From assembly GCA_014859085.1 (NCBI GenBank), contig JACUUY010000007.1, positions 1 through 42,099 on the forward strand: a stretch of 42,099 bases of DNA, in the 5' to 3' direction. Below the pieces are notes generated by a model. That model saw nothing but the letters and a program-made list of their open reading frames with translations. It was not told the DNA's origin and did no database searches. Positions 17,742 through 26,206 of this stretch are shown in pieces. The translations under genes were made by a program, and so were the position numbers. The first letter of the stretch is position 1, and every line of letters begins with the position of its first letter. The stretch comes from Caldifarciminota bacterium. Its GTDB lineage: Bacteria > Hydrothermota > Tepidihabitantia > SM23-42.

Positions 17742-19249
17742 TTGTCGGTGATGAATCCGGCGGGAAGATCTTCTTCTTTCTCCTCGCACGCGCGCCGCCG
17801 GATCTTTTCTTCAGTGATGTAAGGATCGTAGCGCATACGTTCCTCGCCGATGGAGAAGATCTCGATCGCGGCGCGGCCTTCGATCGGGCAGCGCGCTTCG
17901 CACAGACCACAACCCGTGCAGATCTGTTCGTCGATGAAAGGTCTGAGCAGCGTCGTGCCGCGGATCGTTTCGCTGAGCGAACTGATGGCGCCGTAGGGAC
18001 ACGCCTCGTCACAGATCAGACAAACGCGGTCCTGCTCCCAGGCAATGCACCGCGTACGGTCGATGACCGCCGTGCCCATCTTGGCGTAGGTCTTTTCCTC
18101 CGGATCCAGCTTCCGGATCGCGCCGGTCGGGCACACCTGGCCGCACATGCTGCAGTTCTTTTCGCAGCCGCCGATCCGGGCAGCGAGCCGCGGCGTCCAC
18201 AGGCCGCCAATGCCCGCTTCCAGGACACATGGCTGCAAGCCGTTGGTGGGGCAGACCTTCATGCACTTGCCGCAATGGATGCAGGCGTTGAGAAAATCAC
18301 GTTCGGGGATCGACCCTGGGGGCCGGATGAGCCGGTCCGAGAGTCTCTGGTGGAGCAGTGTCCGGGCAAGCGGGGCGCAGATGATGGACGTTCCCAGCGC
18401 GCCGATCAAGTGCCGGCGGCTCAGGTCCATGGTTGACGGAGACGGAGCGGGGGCGAGCCGGTACCGGAACACGGCCGGCGGGCATTCGTATACACACCGC
18501 AGGCAATCTATGCATTCTGCGGCGTCGATCCGCGCATGCTCGACGGAGATCGCGCCGGTCGGACAGATGTTCTCGCATACGCCGCACCCGGTGCAGCCGG
18601 CGCCGAAGGAAAACTTGAAGACCGCGAACTTCGAACACAATGCGAGCAGCCCGCCGAGCGGGCACAGATTGCGGCACCAGAACCGCTCGCTGAACAGACT
18701 GAGGCCGAGGATGGTCGCGAGTACCAGGAGCGCGAGCGCCGATTCCGTGTAGACCTGCGGTGATCCGAGATGGACAAAGCCGGCGAGGAAGGTGGCGACC
18801 GGATAGAAGATGAGGGTCAGGGAACGCTCGAGGATGACGAGCGGCTCGAAGAGATGGAGGAACGAGACGGACAGCACGGCCGCCGCGACGAGGAATATCA
18901 ATATGAAGTACTTGACGGGGCGCAGTCCGGATGCGTGCGTGCGCTTTCTCCTGACGAACGAATCCGCGATGTCGATGGTTGTGCCCAGGGGGCAGATGAA
19001 CCCGCAGAAGAAACGGCCAAAGACGAGCGTTGCCGCGATCACGAAAAGAGCCAGGAGAAAAGCGCTGGCGACCGCGCGCAGGGCAATACTGACGATGAGC
19101 AGGATGAGCGGGTCGAACCTGAAGAACAGATTCTGGAACGTGACCGGTAGCGGGTAGCGGGTCTCGATGAATGCCAGGACGAACAGGCCGAGAAAGAGCA
19201 GCTGGATCACCCAGCGGATGGTGCGTACTTTCGTGCCGCTCACCTTCAC
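17738..19249 (-). CDS. Fused NapH-like membrane polyferredoxin + NapG/MauM-like 4Fe-4S protein
   Basis: N-terminal TM region with CGFICPLGT and CRNLCPLGG; then CTGCGVCENICP, CIDCLRCVYECPP, internal SRRHLIGALG, CIHCGKCMKVCP, CSMCGQVCP, CLICDEACP, CTGCGLCEARCP. Confidence 0.88.
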   Translation of the reverse strand: MKVSGTKVRTIRWVIQLLFLGLFVLAFIETRYPLPVTFQNLFFRFDPLILLIVSIALRAVASAFLLALFVIAATLVFGRFFCGFICPLGTTIDIADSFVRRKRTHASGLRPVKYFILIFLVAAAVLSVSFLHLFEPLVILERSLTLIFYPVATFLAGFVHLGSPQVYTESALALLVLATILGLSLFSERFWCRNLCPLGGLLALCSKFAVFKFSFGAGCTGCGVCENICPTGAISVEHARIDAAECIDCLRCVYECPPAVFRYRLAPAPSPSTMDLSRRHLIGALGTSIICAPLARTLLHQRLSDRLIRPPGSIPERDFLNACIHCGKCMKVCPTNGLQPCVLEAGIGGLWTPRLAARIGGCEKNCSMCGQVCPTGAIRKLDPEEKTYAKMGTAVIDRTRCIAWEQDRVCLICDEACPYGAISSLSETIRGTTLLRPFIDEQICTGCGLCEARCPIEGRAAIEIFSIGEERMRYDPYITEEKIRRRACEEKEEDLPAGFITDN

Positions 19250-19275
19250 GCGTCCGCGGTTGTCAGGTACCCGGC

Positions 19276-20199
19276 TCAGACCTTACTTTCCCTGATCTGC
19301 ATCTTCGCGGGATCGATCTCGCCCAGGCCGAGTCCGGCCGCGGCCCGGATATGCTTAACCTGGTTCCCGGTCCAGGCCTTGCCGTACCACGGGGCGAGCC
19401 CCACCGTGTAGGAATCGACGGCCACCGGATCGGTTCCCGCGACGACCTTGTCGAGGATCAGTGTTTTGCCCGGTCCGCCCGGTCCGCCCGTGGTCAGGGC
19501 GCGCGTCGCGTCGATCAGGGTCAGCCCGGGTTTGATCACGGTCCCCAGTTCGGCGATCGCCTGATCCAGCGCCACGCGGTGGAGATAGCCGCGGTCCCAG
19601 ATCAATCCCATGAGAGCCTTGAGGCCAAGGCTCACGCCGGTCGCCGAGTGCGACTTCGCGACGGGCATGTTGACCAAGAGGTCGGCGTCCTGGATCGCCT
19701 TGGCGATCTTGATCTTGCTCAATTCCGTGTCCGTGCCGCGCGGGACGTCGATCTCGGCGTACTGGCGTTCCTGCTGCAGGGTTACGAGCGAGACCTTCCG
19801 GTCAATGATCGCCTCTTTGATACCACTCCGCTCGACGCAGAGTTCGGCCTGGTGGATCGTGTGATCCATGACGATGACCCTCGAGGCGCCGGCCTCCAGG
19901 CACAGCTCGACCATCTGTTTCACGACCAGGGGATTCGTGGTCGTGCCGCAGTCGTTGTTCGAAGAGAACGAAAGATTGGGCTTGATGCAGATGACGCCGC
20001 CCGGTTTGATGAACTTATCGATGCCGCCGACGAGGTCGACCGCGGCCCGGACGAGTTTCGAATTGTCGCCCCCGGCAACGCCGATGAGCGGACCCGAACC
20101 CGCGGGCCGGTCGGCGCGCATCAACGACTTGGGCAGCAGCGCGGCGAGCGCGGCACCGGCGCCTATCTTGACGAACTCGCGGCGTGTTATCTTTTCCAT
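19276..20199 (-). CDS. DUF362 protein with Tat signal
   Basis: MEKITRREFVKIGAGAALAALLP Tat leader; DUF362-like core (KPGGVICIKPNLSF...VVKQMVELCLEAGASRVIVMD). Start moved from 20247 to the Tat Met. Confidence 0.85.
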   Translation of the reverse strand: MEKITRREFVKIGAGAALAALLPKSLMRADRPAGSGPLIGVAGGDNSKLVRAAVDLVGGIDKFIKPGGVICIKPNLSFSSNNDCGTTTNPLVVKQMVELCLEAGASRVIVMDHTIHQAELCVERSGIKEAIIDRKVSLVTLQQERQYAEIDVPRGTDTELSKIKIAKAIQDADLLVNMPVAKSHSATGVSLGLKALMGLIWDRGYLHRVALDQAIAELGTVIKPGLTLIDATRALTTGGPGGPGKTLILDKVVAGTDPVAVDSYTVGLAPWYGKAWTGNQVKHIRAAAGLGLGEIDPAKMQIRESKV

Positions 20200-20200
20200 G

Positions 20201-20764
20201 CTACTGTTCCGGATCCGCGGTCGTTCGTTGTATGGCCTCGGAGACATTCAATGCGAATAATTTTGCGATATTCTGCGCTTCGGTCGTTGCGTCGTTGATC
20301 GTGATGTCAACGTAGAACCGGCCGTGCCAGAATTCGATGAGATAGTATCCCACGAGGATTTCACAGCGCGCTTCGATCCCGGCATGGCCGGTCTCGGTCC
20401 ACGGTATCTCGCTGCCGGTTTCGAGGCGGCTGTCATGGTAGACCGCGCAGGCATTGATCGTGTCGCCCATGTCAAATGCCCTCACATCGACCGTCCTCGG
20501 CGTGCCCTGAACCTCACCGCCAAACTCCTGGAACGCGCACTTGACAAAGCCATGGTCAACGAAGACCACGCCCTCGCCATCGATCAGATCCCAGAGCTGC
20601 GTTTCGTTCTCGGCGATCTCCATATCGCCGGTCCTCGACCAGCCGCTGATCTCATTGTCAACCGGGATCAGGTCAACGACATCGACGAGTCCCGGTCCTG
20701 TTCCGCTCTCGGTGCAGCAGAGAAAGATACATGCCAGGAAAAGAAATATGATCGGTTTCCTCAT
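20201..20764 (-). CDS. Lipoprotein, DUF6599-like
   Basis: MRKPIIFLFLACIFLCC signal; pattern GWSRTGDMEI...LWDLIDGEGVVFVDHGF...VDVRAFDMGDTINACAVYH. Confidence 0.65.
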   Translation of the reverse strand: MRKPIIFLFLACIFLCCTESGTGPGLVDVVDLIPVDNEISGWSRTGDMEIAENETQLWDLIDGEGVVFVDHGFVKCAFQEFGGEVQGTPRTVDVRAFDMGDTINACAVYHDSRLETGSEIPWTETGHAGIEARCEILVGYYLIEFWHGRFYVDITINDATTEAQNIAKLFALNVSEAIQRTTADPEQ

Positions 20765-20772
20765 TATGCCTC

Positions 20773-22089
20773 CTAACGTAGAATCGTGATTTTCTTCATT
20801 GTGCTGCGGCCGTTGTTCATGATCCGGATGAAATAACTGCCGGCGGTCAATTCTTTCTTTATCATATACTCGATTCGGTGGGTTCCGGCCGCCAAGGTTC
20901 CGTTGAAAATGATGTCCTGCGTGCGGCCGGCAGCATCGATCAGGTCAATGCGGATCGTTGACAATGCAGCCGGGGAATAAATTATGGCCGTTCTGGTGCG
21001 GAACGGATTCGGCGTGACCTGTGCCGGACCGCCCGGCGAATCCGCTTCATTGAAGCCGCCGATCCCGGAAGGGTTACTGATCTCAATGAGGTTGACGTCG
21101 GTCGTGCCGAGGTTGTAGGGAGCGGCCGCGGCGGTCAGGATGTGCGGCGCCGAGATCGTTGCATACCCCAGCCTGACGCGCTCTTCGTTTATCAGCACCT
21201 GGCCCTGCCAGTCGCAGGCGACCGTGTCGAGACTCATCAGGAGCTTGTTGGTGATACAGTTGGGCGGCCCGCTCGGCCCCCAATTGACCTTGGCAAAGAG
21301 CCCGTCGACGATGAATATCTTCTGGATGTTATTGGGCGTGACCACGTCGCGTATCTGCTGATTGACGGCCGGGATGTGCGGGTTGCACGTGTAGTTGGTG
21401 CTGTGCAGGGATCCTGGATTGTGCACTGAGCCGTAGTGGTTCTTCATGGTCAGCGTCACCTGCGCGCCGTTGTGGTCTTTCATGACCGCGGTATTGACGA
21501 GAAAATCCGCCATCTGCGTCAATATCCGGCTCGGATAGCTGGTCACGCCGTAGACGTTGAAGGGCAGGGTGTAATCATACCCAACACCGGAATGGTTCGT
21601 ACCGAAACAGCGTGCCGTATCCGGGTTGCTGCCGTCGTAGATCGTATAGCCGGCCTCGACGAGTTCCAGGTCGGTGCGGTCCCAGACGATTACGTTATTT
21701 TTCGGGAAGTGCACGCTGCCGAACTGCATCTGTCCAAGGCCGTTGATGATGCAGTCCACGAACTCTGGATGGGCCGGTAGATATTCATTTATGGCGTTTA
21801 TCTTGATCCCGATGATACTGTTCTCGATGATGCCCGGAAAGACCGATTTCCATGCCTCGCCCACGTCATTGATCCCGGTCAGCTGTTTTATCGAAGCGTC
21901 CATCATGATTTGAACGACCGGTTCGTTGATCGAGCTGCCGCTCGTCGCGTTCTCATCAAAGCACTGTACTACATCGCTGGCGCGCCCGAGGCTCCGTGTT
22001 TGCGCGCCGAACAGGTCCGGCTTGAGCATCAGACCGAGGGCGCCGGCGCCGCAACATCTTATAAAATCGCGCCTCGATATTCCTTTCAT
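20773..22089 (-). CDS. DUF362 protein with Tat signal and C-terminal T9SS-type sorting-like domain
   Basis: MKGISRRDFIRCCGAGALGLML; DUF362-like core; C-terminal IRIDLIDAAGRTQDIIFNGTLAAGTHRIEYMIKKELTAGSYFIRIMNNGRSTMKKITILR. Confidence 0.8.
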   Translation of the reverse strand: MKGISRRDFIRCCGAGALGLMLKPDLFGAQTRSLGRASDVVQCFDENATSGSSINEPVVQIMMDASIKQLTGINDVGEAWKSVFPGIIENSIIGIKINAINEYLPAHPEFVDCIINGLGQMQFGSVHFPKNNVIVWDRTDLELVEAGYTIYDGSNPDTARCFGTNHSGVGYDYTLPFNVYGVTSYPSRILTQMADFLVNTAVMKDHNGAQVTLTMKNHYGSVHNPGSLHSTNYTCNPHIPAVNQQIRDVVTPNNIQKIFIVDGLFAKVNWGPSGPPNCITNKLLMSLDTVACDWQGQVLINEERVRLGYATISAPHILTAAAAPYNLGTTDVNLIEISNPSGIGGFNEADSPGGPAQVTPNPFRTRTAIIYSPAALSTIRIDLIDAAGRTQDIIFNGTLAAGTHRIEYMIKKELTAGSYFIRIMNNGRSTMKKITILR

Positions 22090-22108
22090 CGAAACCCCAT
22101 CAGACCCA

Positions 22109-22136
22109 ATTCTACCCGGAAACCCTTCTGTGTCAA
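22109..22136 (-). promoter_or_regulatory. Promoter TTGACA-N16-TAGAAT for the DUF362/polyferredoxin operon
   Basis: Minus strand: TTGACA 22136-22131, TAGAAT 22114-22109. Confidence 0.65.
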
Positions 22137-22174
22137 TGAACAAGGACACAAGGGGCGGCATTGCCGGCTTTGGC

Positions 22175-22203
22175 TTGACACCACAGAGTTGAAGTAGTAT
22201 AAT
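22175..22203 (+). promoter_or_regulatory. Promoter TTGACA-N17-TATAAT for small lipoprotein
   Basis: TTGACA 22175-22180, TATAAT 22198-22203, AAGGAGG SD, ATG 22223. Confidence 0.85.
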
Positions 22204-22222
22204 CGACCATCAAGGAGGTACG

Positions 22223-22591
22223 ATGAGATTACTCACTGCAATGATCGCGGTGCTGGTCGTTTCGTTTGTTTCGATCTCGTGCGCAGCGCGTGACGTTACC
22301 GGACCGGGCAGGGAGTTCGTCGAGATGCTCGTCCGGGGCGATTATGCGGCGGCGGTGGCGAAATTCGACGCGACCATGAAGGGCGTGATGCCGGAAGCGG
22401 AACTATCCATAGCCTGGCTTTCCCTGCTCCAGCAGGCCGGACCCTTCCAGCAGATCGCCGGCGTCAGCCAGACAAAAGAACAGGGGCATGACGTCGCATA
22501 CGTAAGATGCGACTTTGAAAAGACCGCGGTCAATGTGAAGGTCGTCTACAATGCCAATATGGAGGTGGCCGGGCTCTGGTTCGTGCCGTAG
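22223..22591 (+). CDS. Small lipoprotein, DUF3887-like
   Basis: 122 aa, lipobox-like VSISC; FVEMLVRGDYAAAVAKFDATMKGVMPE. Confidence 0.7.
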   Translation: MRLLTAMIAVLVVSFVSISCAARDVTGPGREFVEMLVRGDYAAAVAKFDATMKGVMPEAELSIAWLSLLQQAGPFQQIAGVSQTKEQGHDVAYVRCDFEKTAVNVKVVYNANMEVAGLWFVP

Positions 22592-22674
22592 CGGCGGCGC
22601 GCTCCGCATGATAACGGAGATGGAAAGATAGATTTCGGAGATAGCGTACAGTGTGGCGCGACGTGATATCGTTC

Positions 22675-22702
22675 TTGACGAATGGGGAAAAATCATTATA
22701 AT
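22675..22702 (+). promoter_or_regulatory. Promoter TTGACG-N16-TATAAT immediately upstream of guaB
   Basis: TTGACG 22675-22680, TATAAT 22697-22702; ATG at 22708. Confidence 0.8.
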
Positions 22703-22707
22703 TGACA

Positions 22708-24171
22708 ATGGTAAGCGTCAATATCAAAGAAGGTCTCACATTTGATGATGTACTGCTCGTACCCCAGTATTCGGAAGTCCTGCCCAACGAATGCAGCGTC
22801 GCCACTAAATTCTCCCGGAATATCAATCTGAACGTGCCCATTGTCAGCGCGGCAATGGACACGGTCACCGGATCGGCAATGGCCATAGCCCTTGCCCAGG
22901 AGGGCGGGATCGGCGTCATCCACAAGAACATGACGATCGAGGCGCAGCAGTCCGAGGTGAAGAAGGTGAAGCGCGCCGAAAGCGGCATGATCATGGACCC
23001 GATAACGGTCGGCGAGGAGGCATCCATTCGTCTGGTCAATGAACTGATGGATAAATACTCGATATCCGGCGTCGTCGTCGTGGACAAGAACAACCGGATC
23101 AAGGGCATCCTGACCAACCGCGACATCATCTTCGAGGACGATCTCGAGCGCCAGGTCAAAGAAGTGATGACTCATGAAAAATTGATCACCGCGCCCGAAG
23201 GCACGAGCCTCGAGAAAGCGCAGATGATACTGAAGAAACACCGCATTGAGAAGTTGCCCATCATTGATAAATCCGGGAAACTCAAGGGATTGATCACGAT
23301 CAAGGACATAGTGAAGAAGATGGAGCACCCGAATGCCACGGTCGACAAAATGGGCCGGCTGCGGTGCGCCGCGGCGATCGGCACGGACCGCCGCACCGAA
23401 GAACGCGCCGCGGCCTTGGTCGAGGCCGGGGTCGATGCGATCGTCATCGACACCGCGCACGCCCATTCCCGCAGGGTCATCGAACTTGCCCGGCGGCTCA
23501 GGAAGAAACTCGGTAAGGTGCAGCTCGTGGTCGGCAATATCGGGACCGCGGAAGCGGCACGGGAACTCGTCAATCTGAATGTCGACGCGATCAAGGTCGG
23601 CATCGGGCCGGGTTCGATATGCACGACCCGGGTCGTGGCCGGCATCGGCGTTCCCCAGATCACCGCTATCCTCGATTGTGCCCGGGTTGCGGCGAAACAG
23701 AGGATACCGGTCATCGCCGACGGCGGCATCCGCTATTCGGGCGATATCGTCAAAGCCCTGGCGTCCGGGGCATCGAGCGTGATGACCGGCAATCTCTTTG
23801 CCGGCACTGAGGAGAGTCCGGGCGAGACGATCCTGCTCGAAGGCCGGCGCTACAAAGAGTACCGGGCAATGGGTTCGCTGGGCGCGATGTCGCGCGGTTC
23901 GGCCGACCGTTATTTTCAGGAAGGCGCGAAGAAGTTCGTGCCCGAGGGCGTCGAGGGAAGAGTGCCGTACCGGGGTCTGGTCCGGGAAGTGATATTCCAG
24001 CTCGTGGGCGGCGTCAAGCAGGGCTTAGGTTATTGCGGAGCAAAGAACATAAAAGAGCTGCGGGCGAGAGCGAAGTTCGTCCGGATCAGCGTTGCCGGGC
24101 TGAGGGAGAGCCATCCGCACGACATCACGATAACCAAAGAGTCGCCCAACTATGAAATCAAACTCATGTAG
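22708..24171 (+). CDS. guaB: Inosine-5'-monophosphate dehydrogenase
   Basis: GLTFDDVLLVPQYSEVLP, CBS pair, GIGPGSICTTRVVAGIGVPQ catalytic Cys loop, GADGGIRYSGD-type motif. Confidence 0.97.
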   Translation: MVSVNIKEGLTFDDVLLVPQYSEVLPNECSVATKFSRNINLNVPIVSAAMDTVTGSAMAIALAQEGGIGVIHKNMTIEAQQSEVKKVKRAESGMIMDPITVGEEASIRLVNELMDKYSISGVVVVDKNNRIKGILTNRDIIFEDDLERQVKEVMTHEKLITAPEGTSLEKAQMILKKHRIEKLPIIDKSGKLKGLITIKDIVKKMEHPNATVDKMGRLRCAAAIGTDRRTEERAAALVEAGVDAIVIDTAHAHSRRVIELARRLRKKLGKVQLVVGNIGTAEAARELVNLNVDAIKVGIGPGSICTTRVVAGIGVPQITAILDCARVAAKQRIPVIADGGIRYSGDIVKALASGASSVMTGNLFAGTEESPGETILLEGRRYKEYRAMGSLGAMSRGSADRYFQEGAKKFVPEGVEGRVPYRGLVREVIFQLVGGVKQGLGYCGAKNIKELRARAKFVRISVAGLRESHPHDITITKESPNYEIKLM

Positions 24172-24904
24172 CAAGCCATTTGCAACGATCGCGCCCTACT
24201 ACGACCGATTGATGTCCTTCGTGAATTACCCAGGCTGGATCGCCTACATCGAGAAGATAATCCAGTTGAGCAGCGTGAAAGAGAATGTCATCGTCGACCT
24301 TGCATGCGGCACCGGCGTCTGTCTCCAGTTATGGGCCGAAAAAGGGTACGAGGTGATCGGTCTGGACCGGTCGTTCGCGATGCTCGAGGTCTGCCGGGAG
24401 CGGGTCGTCGGGCAGGGCAATGTCCTTCTGATAAACGCCGACATGCGGGATTTCGCGTTGGCGCGGCCGGTGGGCGTGATCACGTGCCTCTACGACAGCC
24501 TGAATTACCTCCTGGCCGACGCCGACCTGCTCGGTTGCTTCCGCAGCGTGCACGAGGCGCTGCGCGACGACGGTATCTTCATCTTTGACATGAACACGAT
24601 CCATTCCTTGCGGGACGAGTGGGGCAACAACACATTCCAGCGCCGCGACGAGGGGCTGTTGTCGGTCTGGTCCAACCGGTACGATACGGATGCGAATATT
24701 TCCTCGCTGAACATAACCCTGCACGTGCGCCGCAACGGCCAGGAGATGATCCTGGAGGAGTTCCATCAGGAGCGGGGCTACCCCCTCTCGGTGATCGAGG
24801 ATCTGCTCCGGGAGGCGGGGTTTGATTGCTCGCTCTACCGGCATCTGACTTTTACCCCGGCGTCGGAATTCGACCTGCGCGTCATGGGAGTGGCGAGAAA
24901 ATGA
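24152..24904 (+). CDS. SAM-dependent class I methyltransferase
   Basis: VIVDLACGTGVCLQLWAEKGYEVIGLDRSFAMLEVCRER. Confidence 0.88.
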   Translation: MKSNSCSKPFATIAPYYDRLMSFVNYPGWIAYIEKIIQLSSVKENVIVDLACGTGVCLQLWAEKGYEVIGLDRSFAMLEVCRERVVGQGNVLLINADMRDFALARPVGVITCLYDSLNYLLADADLLGCFRSVHEALRDDGIFIFDMNTIHSLRDEWGNNTFQRRDEGLLSVWSNRYDTDANISSLNITLHVRRNGQEMILEEFHQERGYPLSVIEDLLREAGFDCSLYRHLTFTPASEFDLRVMGVARK

Positions 24905-26124
24905 TGATCGCGGATCTGCACATACATTCGCGCTACTCGCGCGCCACTTCGCAGGAGATGATCATCCCGAAGATCGCCGAGTACGCGAAGCTCAAGGGTA
25001 TTGGCATGGTCGGGACCGCGGATTTCACGCACCCGGCATGGGTAAAAGAACTCAAACAATATCTGAAACCCGGCGACGGCGTTTATGAGTATGACGGCGT
25101 GAAATTCCTGCTCAACGTCGAGGTGAACAACATATACACCAGGAACGGCCGGCTGCGCCGGCTGCACAATATCATCTTCGCGCCGGATTTTGACACAGTC
25201 GAAAAGATCACCGGATATCTGGGCCGGTACGGCAAGCTGGAATCGGACGGCAGGCCCATCCTGTCGCTCGACACCTATGACATGCTCAAGGCGCTGCTCG
25301 ATATCTCCCCCGATATCTTTCTCGTGCCGGCGCATATCTGGACGCCCTGGTTCTCGCTGTTCGGTTCGAACTCCGGCTTTGATTCGATCGACGAGTGCTT
25401 TGGCGATCAGAAGGAACGGATCTTCGCCATGGAGACCGGTTTGTCTTCAGACCCGGCAATGAACTGGCGGCTTTCGGTCCTTGACCAGTACACGCTGATA
25501 TCGAACTCAGATGCCCATTCGCCGACTCGGTTGGGCCGCGAGGTGAACGTCTTCAGCCGGGATTTGAATTATTTCGAATTGCGCGAGGTATTGATGAAGA
25601 AAGACCGCGGGATCTTTCTCTACACGATCGAGTTCTACCCCGAGGAAGGTAAGTACCATTATGACGGCCACCGCAAGTGCGATGTCCGCCTGTCGCCCCG
25701 CGAATCGCGGTTCAACAATAACCTTTGCCCGGTATGTTCACGGCCCCTCACGATCGGGGTCCTGCACCGGGTCGAGAGCCTGGGCGACCGCGACGAGGGA
25801 TACTTGCCGGAGAATGCCATTCCGTTCAAGAACCTCATTCCGCTCGAAGAGATCATTGCCGAAGCAATGGGAGTTGGCCGTGATACGGTCGGCGTGAAGA
25901 ATGAATACCGTAGATTGTGCGGTATCTTTGGCAGCGAGTTTGAGATACTGCTCAACACATCGATCGAGGACCTGCGCAGCAACGCGCAGGAGCGGGTCGC
26001 GCTCGGGGTCGAGCGGACCCGGCGCGGCGACCTGATCATCAAGCCGGGTTATGACGGCGAGTTCGGCACGGTCCGGATCTTCGAGGAGCAGAAGTCGGCC
26101 GAATCCCAGATGAGCCTCTTTTAG
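24901..26124 (+). CDS. Endonuclease Q-like PHP-domain DNA repair nuclease
   Basis: MIADLHIHSRYSRATS PHP motif, GTADFTHPAW, SNSDAHSP, Zn-binding CDVRLSPRES...CPVCSRPLTIGVLHRVESLGDR. ATGA overlap with methyltransferase. Confidence 0.85.
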   Translation: MMIADLHIHSRYSRATSQEMIIPKIAEYAKLKGIGMVGTADFTHPAWVKELKQYLKPGDGVYEYDGVKFLLNVEVNNIYTRNGRLRRLHNIIFAPDFDTVEKITGYLGRYGKLESDGRPILSLDTYDMLKALLDISPDIFLVPAHIWTPWFSLFGSNSGFDSIDECFGDQKERIFAMETGLSSDPAMNWRLSVLDQYTLISNSDAHSPTRLGREVNVFSRDLNYFELREVLMKKDRGIFLYTIEFYPEEGKYHYDGHRKCDVRLSPRESRFNNNLCPVCSRPLTIGVLHRVESLGDRDEGYLPENAIPFKNLIPLEEIIAEAMGVGRDTVGVKNEYRRLCGIFGSEFEILLNTSIEDLRSNAQERVALGVERTRRGDLIIKPGYDGEFGTVRIFEEQKSAESQMSLF

Positions 26125-26206
26125 AAATGCAACACTCCAACCTGGTGCATTTTGTTGACTTTTGACCAAAAGTGTAAAAGTTTATGCCTGTCCCCGGGCG
26201 GGGATA

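Noticed and set aside
26126-26204. Terminator between convergent endoQ and M55 genes
   Set aside because: There are inverted repeats (AAATGCA...TGCATTT; ACTTTTGACCAAAAGT; TCCCCGGGCGGGGA), but none has a strong GC stem followed by a clear U-tract in either direction.
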